Source: Acidobacteriota bacterium (lineage in GTDB: Bacteria > Acidobacteriota > Terriglobia > Terriglobales > Acidobacteriaceae). Taken from it: a stretch of DNA of 32,353 nt. Position 1 is the stretch's first letter. The number at the start of each line of letters is the position of its first letter. The position numbers and the translations under genes are program-made. The stretch is from positions 1 to 32,353 of the forward strand of contig JAJZDM010000033.1 in NCBI GenBank assembly GCA_021806005.1, in the 5' to 3' direction. The notes beneath the pieces are model-generated. The model was not told the origin of the DNA, ran no database searches, and worked only from the letters and a program-made list of their open reading frames with translations. Positions 1-9,909 of this stretch are shown here, one piece after another.

Positions 1-25
1 CTTTTCGTCTTTCTCAGAGCCAGAA

Positions 26-65
26 AGTGATCGCCGTCACATATTTTTTCTTCGCTTGCTATACT
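26..65 (+). promoter_or_regulatory. CRP/FNR-like operator on an extended -10 promoter for the act-cta cluster
   Basis: Positions 26-41 read AGTGATCGCCGTCACA, which matches the CRP consensus TGTGA-N6-TCACA at 9 of 10 defined positions. Downstream is an extended -10, TGCTATACT (57-65); an 18-base spacer separates TATACT from GTCACA (36-41), a 4/6 match to the -35 box. With a start site near 72 the operator is centred near -38, close to the class II activator position of -41.5. A CRP/FNR-family regulator is therefore plausible for this respiratory cluster. The sequence match is seen; the regulator and its effector are inferred. Confidence 0.5.
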
Positions 66-391
66 CGGTTCCTGAAAAATTCGCTGCCTTTCGCTGCGTT
101 CTGAGTGATGGCAACGATGGCGTGAGTCGGGCCTCTACAGAAGTGAACGCTCAAAGGGTTACCACACCGTTGTGATTCTGTTGTCCTTGTCCAGTCCCGC
201 ATCTCCGGATCTTTGTTCACCGTTGTGCTTCGTGGTTCCGCATCATTCAGTTTTGTCAGACGTTGCCAGGTCTGATGCTCTTGTTCGGCATTGCAGATCG
301 AGTCCGTTTTGCCTCTCCTGCAGACCGGATCGATCTTCGCAGTGATTTCATACCGTGATTTTTCTCACCCAGAGGAAGCAGGAACGGATTC
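66..391 (+). other. Long non-coding leader upstream of actA
   Basis: No convincing gene lies here; the short ORFs on both strands have no recognisable motif. If the promoter at 26-65 is used, the mRNA leader is about 320 bases. A six-pair inverted repeat (TCAGAC at 256-261, GTCTGA at 270-275) lies within it. The actA ribosome binding site is purine-rich (GAGGAAG at 372-378, AGGAACGG at 380-387) and ends about 4 bases before the start codon. I recognise no known riboswitch. Confidence 0.4.
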
Positions 392-1273
392 ATGGCGCAA
401 GTATTTGATCGCAGCTCAAACGCCCTGGCTCGCGCAAGCCTGGTGTTGTCCGGCCTGATCGTCATCGCCCTCGGGGTGACGCTGAACAGCCTGCAGAGGT
501 CGCCGTGGGTCACCCGGCAGGGCCAGCGCCCGGACCAGCCGGTACCCTTCAGCCATCTCCACCACGTACAGGGCCTGGGCCTGCAGTGCCAGTACTGTCA
601 CACCTCGGTGGAGAAGAGCATGTACGCCGGCATCCCTCCCACCAAGACCTGCATGAACTGCCACTCGCAGATCTGGACGGATGCGCAGCTTCTCGAGCCG
701 GTCCGCCAAAGCTGGGCCACCGGAGCCTCCATCCGCTGGATTCGGGTCCATGACCTTCCCGACTTTGTCTACTTCAACCACGAGATCCATGTGAACAAAG
801 GCATCGGATGCGCAAGCTGCCACGGCCGCGTGGATGAGATGCCGCTGGTCTACGAGCAGAACTCGCTGCAGATGGAGTGGTGCCTCAACTGCCACCGGGA
901 TCCCGGCAAAAACCTGCGCCCCACAGCAGAGATCTACAACATGGCCTGGCAGGCGCCCTCGGAACAAAAGCCCGTGTGGTGCGGCGCCACCGCCGTATCC
1001 GGGCCCACCGCCCAGCAGGTCGCCTGCCTCAGCACGGATCCCGCTGCGGCCGGCCTGCAGTTGACTGGCCTCAGCTCACCCCGGGACAGCCTGATCCGGA
1101 ACAACCCGCTGGGGCTGGACCGCTCCCAGACCGTCTCCGATGTCGCCCCATCGGTGGTTCCGGCCAACTACGTCAAGTTCACCAGCCAACAGGAGCTGGG
1201 CCTCTACCTGATGAAGCAGTACCACATCCGTACCGCCAATGAGCTGTCCAGTTGCGAGACGTGCCACCGATGA
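392..1273 (+). CDS. actA: Alternative complex III subunit ActA, pentaheme cytochrome c
   Basis: Membrane-anchored multiheme cytochrome of alternative complex III, the quinol oxidoreductase that replaces cytochrome bc1. The 293-residue protein has one N-terminal hydrophobic segment (about 14-33), which anchors or exports it, followed by five CxxCH heme sites at residues 66-70, 87-91, 140-144, 164-168 and 288-292; the last lies one residue from the C-terminus. Family knowledge places the hemes on the periplasmic side, passing electrons from the ActB/ActC quinol site onward. The ATG at 392 is chosen because it follows a purine-rich ribosome binding site and gives the anchor helix near the N-terminus. 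Its stop codon overlaps the actB start (ATGA), indicating translational coupling. First gene of the respiratory cluster. Confidence 0.93.
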   Translation: MAQVFDRSSNALARASLVLSGLIVIALGVTLNSLQRSPWVTRQGQRPDQPVPFSHLHHVQGLGLQCQYCHTSVEKSMYAGIPPTKTCMNCHSQIWTDAQLLEPVRQSWATGASIRWIRVHDLPDFVYFNHEIHVNKGIGCASCHGRVDEMPLVYEQNSLQMEWCLNCHRDPGKNLRPTAEIYNMAWQAPSEQKPVWCGATAVSGPTAQQVACLSTDPAAAGLQLTGLSSPRDSLIRNNPLGLDRSQTVSDVAPSVVPANYVKFTSQQELGLYLMKQYHIRTANELSSCETCHR

Positions 1274-4200
1274 AGAACAACTCCACGACAAACCGTACCC
1301 CAATGGCCATCAAGGAATCCCTTGATGGCGTCGCGCCCGGCTCGCTGGAGAACTCCACGGCAGACCGGACGAAGCTGGAGCAGGCGGCGGAACGGCCCGC
1401 GCTGCCCGCCGCCCAGGTCGTCACTGCTATCGCGCCCGCGGCACAGCGAAGCTCCGGCCACTCCCAGCCCGACGCTCCGGTCACTCCCCGGCTCACCCTG
1501 GCCGAGGTCCGCGCCCGGCTGCAGGGCAAAAGCGGCAAACGCTTCTGGAAGAGCCTCGATGAACTCGCCGATACCCCGGCCTTTCAGGAGTTGATGCAGG
1601 AAGAGTTTCCTCGCCAGGCCGCGGCCGGCGAGTGGGTAGACTCCTTCAGCCGCCGCGGCTTCCTCAAGGTCATGGGAGCCAGCCTCGCCCTGGCCGGGCT
1701 GGCTGGCTGCACCAAGCAGCCCGATGAGCTCATCTTCCCCTACGTCAAGCAGCCGGAAGATCTCGTACTGGGCAAGCCCATGTACTTCGCCACCGCCCAT
1801 CCCTTCCCCACCGGCGCCATTCCGGCGCTGGTCAAGTCGGATGCCTTCCGTCCCATCAAGGTCGATGGAAACCCCGAGCATCCCATGTCCAAAGGGCGGT
1901 CGGATGCCTTTACCCAGGCGACGCTGCTGGGGCTCTATGATCCGGACCGCTCCCAGTATCCGCGCTTCCGCGGAGAGCAGGCGGAGTTCGCCCGGTTTCA
2001 GCAGGAGTTTGCCGGCGCCGTAGCCGCCACCGGCAACGGTCAGGGCGTCGTCCTCCTCTCCGAGACCATCACCTCGCCCACCCTCGCTGACCAGTGGAAA
2101 CAGGTGCAGGCCCGCTATCCCCAGATGCGTCTGGTGCAGTATGAACCGATCAATCAGGACGCGGCCCGCGCCGCCTCCAAAGCCGCCTTTGGCGACTACT
2201 ACGATACCCAGTACCACCTCCAGGACGCCGACGTCGTGCTGGCCCTCGACGCCGACTTCCTGGGCGGCATCGGCTTCCCCGGATTCCTTCCCCTCTCCGC
2301 GGACTGGGCCGAGCGCCGCCGCTTCCACAAAGACAAGCCCATGAACCGGATGTACGCGGTGGAGACCATGCCCACCGTCACCGGCTTCAAGGCCGACCAC
2401 CGCCTGGCCCTGAGACCCAGTGAGATCGACGCCTTTGCAGCCGCGCTGGCCGCGGCCAGCCTGCCCGGCGCGCCCTCCAACTCCGGCGCTGGCCTCAGTC
2501 CTGAGGCGCAGCGCTTCCTCTCCATCCTGCTCGCCGACATCCACACCAGCGGCGGCCGCTTCGCCGTTCTTGCCGGCCCCAACAGTTCGCTGGCTTGCCA
2601 TAACGCCGCCCTGGCCGTCAACGCTGCCCAGGGAGCTGTAGGCAAGACCGTCTTCTATACCCAGACCGTCGCTCCCCTGCCCACCGAGCAGGCCGCAGAG
2701 CTCAAGGCCCTGGTCGCGGATATGAACGCCGGCAAGGTCCAGTGTCTGGTCATGCTCAGCGTCAATCCGCTCTACAACTCTCCCGCTGACCTGAACTTTC
2801 AGGATGCGCTCAACCGGGTCCGCAACACCGTTCACCTCGGGATGCATCTGGATGAGACCGGCATGTACTGCGACTGGCACATCAACCAGGCCCATTACCT
2901 GGAGAGCTGGACCGATACCCGTGCCTGCGATGGCACCCTCTCCATCGTCCAGCCGATGATCGATCCCCTTTACGGCGGCAAGAGCGCGCACGACATCCTG
3001 CAGACCCTGCTCGACCCCGGACGCAGCGCCTATGACGCCGTACGGGCCTACGCCAAAACCTACCTGAACGGAGCCTCCGCCAGGACGTCCGGCCAGACCG
3101 GCAGCGCGGCTCGCCCGGCTCCGGCCGAGGCCCCGGCTTCAACTCAAGCCCAGGCGGCCGCCACAGCCTCTGCCGCCGCAGCCCAGGCCGCAGCACTCGC
3201 CTCCCAGCCCGGCGCCACCGAACAGGCCCGCAAGGATGCCCTCGCCGCCCGGGTGGCGCTCGGATTGGCCGCCCAGGACACCCCCTTCGAGCTGGCCTGG
3301 CGCAAGGCCTTGCACGATGGCTGGGTCGCCGGTACCGCCTTCACACCCGCATCCCTCAGCGCTCCCAAAATCGTTCCCGTCGCTACTGGCGGGACCAGCC
3401 CGGCCCCGTCCAGCACCGCCGCAGCCTGCCCCATCGTCGAGATCAGCTTCCGCCCCGATCCGTCTCTCTATGACGGGCGCTATGGCAACAACGGCTGGCT
3501 GCAGGAGTTGCCCAAGCAGGTCACCAGCATGAGCTGGGACAACGCCGCGCTCATGAACCTGGACATGATGACCCGGCTGGGTATCGAGGAGAACGAGGCT
3601 ATCCAGTTGACCATCGGCGGACGCAGCATCATCACCCCGGTGCTGATGTCTCCCGGCCATCCCGACAACGCCGTCACCGTCCACCTCGGGCTCGGTCGCC
3701 GCGCCGAGTGCGGCCGCGTCGGAGCCGGCGTCGGCTTCAACGCCTACCTGCTGCGCACGGCCGACCATCCTCTCTCCGCCTCCGGCCTCACCATCCAGCG
3801 CACCAAGGGGATGTATGACCTCTGCGTCACCAAGGTGCACAACATCGAGCACCGCGGCCGCTTCGCCCAGCGCGACCTCGAACACACCGAACTGGACACC
3901 CAGGGTACCTACTCCCTGGCCGGGCACGAGGCGCTGGAACGCTCCATCATCCGCTACGCCACCTACCAGGAGGCCATCAGCAACCCGGACTACGCCCACC
4001 TCGGGACAAAGAACTCTGACCTCACCCTGGTCAACAAGGTCGGTTACAACCCGCAGGGCGAGGCGGTCCCCCACGAAGAGAGCTTCTGGCCGGACAACTG
4101 GCGCTACGACCACCTGGAGAAGGTGGGCCTCAACACCACTGTGCTCCAGAACAAGTGGGGCATGGAGGTGGACCTCAACTCCTGCGTCGGCTGCAACGCC

Positions 4201-4857
4201 TGCATCATGAGCTGTTACGCGGAGAACAACATCGCCGTGGTCGGGCGTGAGCAGGTCAAGATCGGACGCATCATGCAGTGGATCCGCATCGACACCTACT
4301 TCGAAGGCGATCTGCACGCGCCCGCGGCCTACTTCCAGCCCATGTTCTGCCAGCAGTGCGAGAGCGCCGGTTGCGAGCAGGTTTGCCCGGTCGGAGCTAC
4401 CGTCCACACCCCCGAAGGCATCAACACCATGGTCTATAACCGCTGCGTCGGCACCCGCTACTGCAGCAATAACTGCCCCTACAAGGTGCGCCGCTTCAAC
4501 TTCCTCCTCTACTCCGACTTTGACACCGAGAGCCTCAAGTTCATGCGTAATCCCGATGTCACGGTGCGCTCCCGCGGCGTGATGGAGAAGTGCAGCTACT
4601 GCATCCAGCGCATCGAGGCGGTCAAGATCGAGGCCGACAAGAACAATCGCCCCATCCGCGATGGCGAGATCCTCACCGCCTGCCAGCAGGCCTGCCCCAC
4701 CGACGCCATCGTCTTCGGCAACCTGAACGATCCCACCTCGCGCGTGGTCCAGCGCAAAGCCACCGAACGTGACTACCAGGTGCTGGCGGATCTCAACTAC
4801 CGCCCCCGCACCACCTACACCGCAGGCGTTATCAACCCCAACCCGGAGCTTGCATAA
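1270..4857 (+). CDS. actB: Alternative complex III subunit ActB, molybdopterin-oxidoreductase-like/iron-sulfur fusion
   Basis: Largest subunit of alternative complex III, about 1195 residues: a molybdopterin-oxidoreductase-like domain fused to a ferredoxin-like domain. A twin-arginine motif (SRRGFLK, RR at 128-129) precedes a hydrophobic stretch and a Cys, after an unusually long N-terminal extension (TRLTLAEV-type helix region followed by LDELADTPAFQELM) that is normal for ActB. The C-terminal part carries the Fe-S ligands: CVGCNACIMSC from 972, CQQCESAGCEQVC from 1027, CVGTRYCSNNC from 1059, CSYC from 1108 and CQQAC from 1138. Family knowledge says the large domain has lost its molybdenum cofactor. 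An Ala/Pro/Gln-rich linker occupies about residues 600-655. The ATG at 1270 overlaps the actA stop; an upstream TTG at 1252 is less likely. Only two bases separate it from actC. Confidence 0.94.
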   Translation: MKNNSTTNRTPMAIKESLDGVAPGSLENSTADRTKLEQAAERPALPAAQVVTAIAPAAQRSSGHSQPDAPVTPRLTLAEVRARLQGKSGKRFWKSLDELADTPAFQELMQEEFPRQAAAGEWVDSFSRRGFLKVMGASLALAGLAGCTKQPDELIFPYVKQPEDLVLGKPMYFATAHPFPTGAIPALVKSDAFRPIKVDGNPEHPMSKGRSDAFTQATLLGLYDPDRSQYPRFRGEQAEFARFQQEFAGAVAATGNGQGVVLLSETITSPTLADQWKQVQARYPQMRLVQYEPINQDAARAASKAAFGDYYDTQYHLQDADVVLALDADFLGGIGFPGFLPLSADWAERRRFHKDKPMNRMYAVETMPTVTGFKADHRLALRPSEIDAFAAALAAASLPGAPSNSGAGLSPEAQRFLSILLADIHTSGGRFAVLAGPNSSLACHNAALAVNAAQGAVGKTVFYTQTVAPLPTEQAAELKALVADMNAGKVQCLVMLSVNPLYNSPADLNFQDALNRVRNTVHLGMHLDETGMYCDWHINQAHYLESWTDTRACDGTLSIVQPMIDPLYGGKSAHDILQTLLDPGRSAYDAVRAYAKTYLNGASARTSGQTGSAARPAPAEAPASTQAQAAATASAAAAQAAALASQPGATEQARKDALAARVALGLAAQDTPFELAWRKALHDGWVAGTAFTPASLSAPKIVPVATGGTSPAPSSTAAACPIVEISFRPDPSLYDGRYGNNGWLQELPKQVTSMSWDNAALMNLDMMTRLGIEENEAIQLTIGGRSIITPVLMSPGHPDNAVTVHLGLGRRAECGRVGAGVGFNAYLLRTADHPLSASGLTIQRTKGMYDLCVTKVHNIEHRGRFAQRDLEHTELDTQGTYSLAGHEALERSIIRYATYQEAISNPDYAHLGTKNSDLTLVNKVGYNPQGEAVPHEESFWPDNWRYDHLEKVGLNTTVLQNKWGMEVDLNSCVGCNACIMSCYAENNIAVVGREQVKIGRIMQWIRIDTYFEGDLHAPAAYFQPMFCQQCESAGCEQVCPVGATVHTPEGINTMVYNRCVGTRYCSNNCPYKVRRFNFLLYSDFDTESLKFMRNPDVTVRSRGVMEKCSYCIQRIEAVKIEADKNNRPIRDGEILTACQQACPTDAIVFGNLNDPTSRVVQRKATERDYQVLADLNYRPRTTYTAGVINPNPELA

Positions 4858-4859
4858 CC

Positions 4860-6298
<1,439 letters not shown>

Positions 6299-6299
<1 letters not shown>

Positions 6300-6841
6300 T
6301 GCCGCCGCGTGAAGGTGTGTACGGCCTGCTGGCCGAGTTCAATACCCCCGCTGAGCTCGTGCATGCCACCCGGTTGGCGCATCGCGCCGGGTTTCGCCGC
6401 ATGGAGTCCTACACCCCTTATCCGGTCGAGGAGGCCGCCGAAGCCCTCCACTTCCACAAGACCCGGGTTCCTCTCCTCTGCCTGCTGGGTGGCCTCGCCG
6501 GTCTCACCACCGGCGCCCTGCTGGAGATCTGGATCAACGTCTGGGGATATCCGCTCAACCTCCGCGCCATGCCGCTGTTCAGTTGGCCGGCCTTTGTGGT
6601 TCCGGCCTATGAGTGCACCATCCTCTTCGCCGGTCTCTCCACCTGCTTCGGCATGCTGGCGCTCAACGGGCTGCCGCAGCTCTATCATCCCCTCTTCAAT
6701 GCACCCAACTTCGCCGATGGAGCCACCTCCGACAAGTTCTTCCTCTGTCTGGAGTCCAGCGATCCCAGGTTCGATCCGGTAGAGACCCGCAAGCTCCTCG
6801 AAGGTTGTTCCCCGGTCTCGGTCGTGGAGGTCCAGCACTAG
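6299..6841 (+). CDS. actD: Alternative complex III subunit ActD (DUF3341 family)
   Basis: Small membrane subunit of 180 residues. It begins GVYGLLAEFNTPAELVHATR, a short soluble ferredoxin-like fold typical of DUF3341/ActD, followed by two transmembrane helices (about 58-82 and 95-122) and a soluble C-terminal tail. In known complex III structures ActD packs beside ActC and ActF; its exact role is not settled. The start is set at the ATG at 6299, which overlaps the actC stop codon as ATGA. A much longer reading frame runs back into actC but is only the overlapping frame. The stop at 6839-6841 overlaps a GTG that could start actE. Confidence 0.9.
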
Positions 6842-6852
6842 TGAGATACGCG

Positions 6853-7695
6853 ATGCCAGATGCGAGTTACCGGATCGGTCCCCGGGCCAGGATCGCCGCC
6901 TTGGCGGGGTCGCTGCCCCTGCTGCTGCTGGTCTCCGGCTGCCGCCAGGACATGCAGAACCAGCCCAAGTTCTTTCCCCAGCGCGGCACAACCTTCTACG
7001 CCGATGGCCGCAGCGTGCGCCCCCAGGTGGAGCACACCGTGGCCCGCAACCAGATGGAGGAGAACACCTACTTCTATACCGGTATCGAGAACGGCAAGGA
7101 GGGCGACGGCCTGCCCATTCCCCTCAACGCCGCAACCCTGGAGCGCGGCCAGGAGCGGTACAACATCTACTGCACCCCCTGTCACTCCCGGGTCGGCAAC
7201 GGCGAGGGAATGATCGTGCAGCGCGGCTACCGACCCGCCGGCGACTTCCACACCGACCGTCTGCGTAACGCTCCGCTCGGTCACTTCTTCGCCGTCATGA
7301 CCAACGGCTACGGTGCCATGCCGGACTATGCCGCGCAGTTGGCTCCCGCCGACCGCTGGGCCGTGGCGGCTTATATTCGCGCCCTGCAGTTGAGCCAGAA
7401 CGCAACCCGGAACGACGTTCCAGCCGGGGCGCAGGTCGAAGATCTGCACGAGATCGCCCGTGATTTGGGAATGCCCGCCGGCTTCGCCGACCCCTGGACC
7501 CTGCCCTCCACCGCCGTCTACGGAACCCCCGACGGCAAGGACAACGGAATTCCCGGCATTCCAATGGGGACGCCTCCCGCCGGAGCAGGGGCTCACTACG
7601 GGCAAAAGGCCACGCAGAACTCCGGGCAGAGAGACTCCGGCGGCGAACCCATCGCGCCGGTCTCCAACGGCACACCGTTTGGCAAGCAGCCGTAA
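6853..7695 (+). CDS. actE: Alternative complex III subunit ActE, monoheme cytochrome c lipoprotein
   Basis: Periplasmic cytochrome c subunit that passes electrons out of alternative complex III. About 280 residues: a lipoprotein signal peptide with a lipobox ending LVSGC, then one CTPCH heme site at about 107-111 in the typical RYNIYCTPCHSRVGNGEG context, and a Met in GYGAMPDYA that is the likely axial ligand. The C-terminal 60 residues are Pro/Gly/Gln-rich and probably unstructured. The start is uncertain by four codons: a GTG at 6841 overlaps the actD stop, while the ATG at 6853 gives a better-sized signal peptide and is preferred. A 67-base gap separates it from actF, the widest inside the act genes. 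Confidence 0.9.
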   Translation: MPDASYRIGPRARIAALAGSLPLLLLVSGCRQDMQNQPKFFPQRGTTFYADGRSVRPQVEHTVARNQMEENTYFYTGIENGKEGDGLPIPLNAATLERGQERYNIYCTPCHSRVGNGEGMIVQRGYRPAGDFHTDRLRNAPLGHFFAVMTNGYGAMPDYAAQLAPADRWAVAAYIRALQLSQNATRNDVPAGAQVEDLHEIARDLGMPAGFADPWTLPSTAVYGTPDGKDNGIPGIPMGTPPAGAGAHYGQKATQNSGQRDSGGEPIAPVSNGTPFGKQP

Positions 7696-7762
7696 CGCGG
7701 CAACTCCAACGCAGAACTCGGCAGCAGGTTTCGCGACGAAAGGACTCAAAGGCGGCTGAAGC

Positions 7763-9103
7763 ATGGAAATGGCAAACGAACATCACGGAGCGGATCTCAC
7801 CCTGGGGCACTCGCTCCATGTCACGCGTGTGCTGCCCGCCGTACTCACCGCTCCCCAGGTCGTCTCCACCTGGCGCACCCGTGCGGCAGCCGTAGCAGTC
7901 GTCTTCGGCCTCCTCTCGCTCGTCTTTCTCTTTGTCCCACTCGGCAAGGAGCACCTGCTGCGCGCCTACCTCATGGGCTTCATGACCTGCTTCAACTTCG
8001 TCGGAGGAGCCTTGGCCTTCCTCATGGTCCAGTACGTCTCCGGCGGCAAGTGGGGCCAGATTCTGCGCCGTCCCCTGGAGGCCATGACCCGCACCATCTG
8101 GGTCCTCATCCTCATGCTGGTGCCCATCCTGCTCCTCATGAAGCACCTCTACCAGTGGGCCGCCTTCCCCGATGCCATCTCCAAGCTGTGGGCCTATCAC
8201 CACGGCTTCATGACCCAGGAACAGCAGTTGACCGCCACCTCCAAGCAGTCCATGCTGAACCCCTCCGCTGCCTGGACCCAGGCCGCCATCGTGCTCGGCA
8301 TCATGGCACTGGTCATCACCCTGCTCAACCGCTGGTCCCTCCAGCGCGACGCAGACCCCGACGCCGGAACACCCTCCAGCTTCGACCGCTGGCGGGTCAG
8401 GTTTGAAAATCTCTCCGGCCCCATGATCCTGCTCTACGTCATCCTGATGACCGACTTCGTCATCGTCTTCGTCAAGTCCCTCGATGTCACCTGGTACTCC
8501 ACGGTCTACGGCCTGCAGTTTCTGGTCGCCCAGGGCTACGCCGTGCTCGCGCTCGGCATCCTCACCCTGATCCTGCTCTCTCGCTATGAGCCGATGAAGA
8601 CCATGTTCCGCACCACCGAACAGCACGATATGGGCAAGCTGGCCTTTGCCTTTGTCATGCTCAACATCTACCTCTGCTTCGCCGAGTTCCTCATCATCTG
8701 GTCCGGCAACGTGCCCGATGAGATTCCCTGGTACCTGCACCGTATCCGCGGCGGTTGGTGGGTCATCTGTTCCCTCGATGTCATCTGCCACTGGGTCATT
8801 CCCTTCTGCATCCTCCTCTCGCGGGATATCAAACGGTCCAAGTCCAAGATGATCTGGGTCTGCTCCTTCATGCTGCTCGCACGGTTGCTGGACATGTTCT
8901 GGCTCATCGAGCCCAACTTCCCCGATGCCGCCGGCAACCTGCATATCACCGGCAACATCGGCATCCTGGCTTACGTCACCGTCCCCATCGCGGTGGTTGC
9001 CTTCTGGATGGTCTTCTACCTGAATGAGCTCATGAAGCGCCCGCTGATCAACGTCAACGACCCCCATACGGAAGAGCTATTGGAGCCTGAACATGCACAC
9101 TGA
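7763..9103 (+). CDS. actF: Alternative complex III subunit ActF, NrfD-like integral membrane protein
   Basis: Second polytopic NrfD-like subunit of alternative complex III, 446 residues with about ten hydrophobic helices. Recognisable family segments include LLRAYLMGFMTCFNFVGGAL near the N-terminus, YHHGFM in the first half, and GGWWVICSLDVICHWVIPF followed by LLDMFWLIEP in the second half. In known structures ActF mirrors ActC in the membrane but lacks a bound quinol; it may form the contact to the terminal oxidase. The start follows purine-rich sequence (GAAAGGACTCAAAGGCGG); an alternative ATG lies two codons on. Its last 11 bases overlap the next gene. Confidence 0.92.
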   Translation: MEMANEHHGADLTLGHSLHVTRVLPAVLTAPQVVSTWRTRAAAVAVVFGLLSLVFLFVPLGKEHLLRAYLMGFMTCFNFVGGALAFLMVQYVSGGKWGQILRRPLEAMTRTIWVLILMLVPILLLMKHLYQWAAFPDAISKLWAYHHGFMTQEQQLTATSKQSMLNPSAAWTQAAIVLGIMALVITLLNRWSLQRDADPDAGTPSSFDRWRVRFENLSGPMILLYVILMTDFVIVFVKSLDVTWYSTVYGLQFLVAQGYAVLALGILTLILLSRYEPMKTMFRTTEQHDMGKLAFAFVMLNIYLCFAEFLIIWSGNVPDEIPWYLHRIRGGWWVICSLDVICHWVIPFCILLSRDIKRSKSKMIWVCSFMLLARLLDMFWLIEPNFPDAAGNLHITGNIGILAYVTVPIAVVAFWMVFYLNELMKRPLINVNDPHTEELLEPEHAH

Positions 9104-9830
9104 GGGACACAATACCCCGCCCAATACCCCGCCCGGCGGGCCCCGGCACGGCAAGGGCGAGATCCAGTCAGGCACCCACGCCGGCCACGGTCCCTCCGCG
9201 GACTCCGCCCAGTCCGGCTTTGAGACGGAAGACATCCGCGTCGGCGGCATAGTCACCTTCCTCGCCGGCTTCTCCGGATTCATCACCATCTTCTTTTTCT
9301 TCTGCTTTGCCCTCGGCAAAGTCATCAACCATGCCCTCATCCAGTACGACGGCCCGGCGAATAAGTGGCACAAAATCAACACGATGGGGACAACACCCCC
9401 TGGCGGCAAGCTCCAGGACCTTACCCCCAGCCCGGTCATGGAGCAACGCCAACTCGCCGCCATGACCAACACCTTTCCCACTCCCCGCCTCTTGCCCGAC
9501 GACGGCAACCAGGAAGTTGCCGACATGCACGCCCGCGAGGATCTCCTGCTCAACTACTACAGCACCTCCTCCGACCTTCCCAAAGGCGCTGTCCGCATTC
9601 CCATCCAGCGGGCCATGGAGTTGATCATCCAGCGCGGCCTTCCTCAGGCCCCGGCATCCGCCCAGCCGCAGACCCTCATGGCCGGAGAGTCGCGACCCAT
9701 AGTCACTGCCCCGCTTACCAATGGATTTGCCAGGACAGGATTTGAGCAGCAGACCATCCTGACCCGCGAGGAACAGAACGAGTACCGTACCGCGATCGGC
9801 AGTGAAGAAGCCAAAGCCGACCAGCCGTAG
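9093..9830 (+). CDS. Unrecognised single-helix membrane protein within the complex III-oxidase cluster
   Basis: A 245-residue protein I cannot name. The first 45 residues are Gly/Pro/His-rich and hydrophilic; one strong transmembrane helix follows (about 49-74, with FITIFFFFCFALG), then a soluble domain. The soluble part has a run ending LPDDGNQEVADMHAREDLLLNYY, and the segment AVRIPIQRAMELIIQRGLP looks like the conserved core of small proteins found beside SCO and oxidase genes. It overlaps actF by 11 bases and stands before the SCO gene, so it is co-expressed with both complexes. A role as an extra complex III subunit, a linker between complexes or an oxidase assembly factor is inference from position. 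It has no cysteine pair or CxxCH motif, so it is unlikely to carry heme or copper. Confidence 0.8.
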   Translation: MHTEGHNTPPNTPPGGPRHGKGEIQSGTHAGHGPSADSAQSGFETEDIRVGGIVTFLAGFSGFITIFFFFCFALGKVINHALIQYDGPANKWHKINTMGTTPPGGKLQDLTPSPVMEQRQLAAMTNTFPTPRLLPDDGNQEVADMHAREDLLLNYYSTSSDLPKGAVRIPIQRAMELIIQRGLPQAPASAQPQTLMAGESRPIVTAPLTNGFARTGFEQQTILTREEQNEYRTAIGSEEAKADQP

Positions 9831-9895
9831 AGGAAGAGTTCCATCCGGGGATTACGGCCCCGGCGGGAAGAGGCGGGCCCGAGGCTCCGCCGGCC

Positions 9896-9904
9896 GGAGA
9901 AGAG
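9896..9904 (+). promoter_or_regulatory. Ribosome binding site that sets the SCO start
   Basis: GGAGAAGAG lies five bases before the GTG at 9910. Neither of the two ATG candidates in this frame (9802, inside the preceding gene, and 9949) has comparable purine-rich sequence upstream, so this site favours the GTG. Confidence 0.55.
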
Positions 9905-9909
9905 TACAG

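Noticed and set aside
256-513. Minus-strand 85-codon ORF overlapping the start of actA
   Set aside because: No motif or ribosome binding site, and it overlaps the first actA codons and leader.
1204-2991. 595-codon antisense frame over actB
   Set aside because: Gly/Val/Ala/Glu-rich shadow translation of a high-GC gene with no motif; similar shadows lie over 3139-4866, 7295-9067 and 10528-12063.
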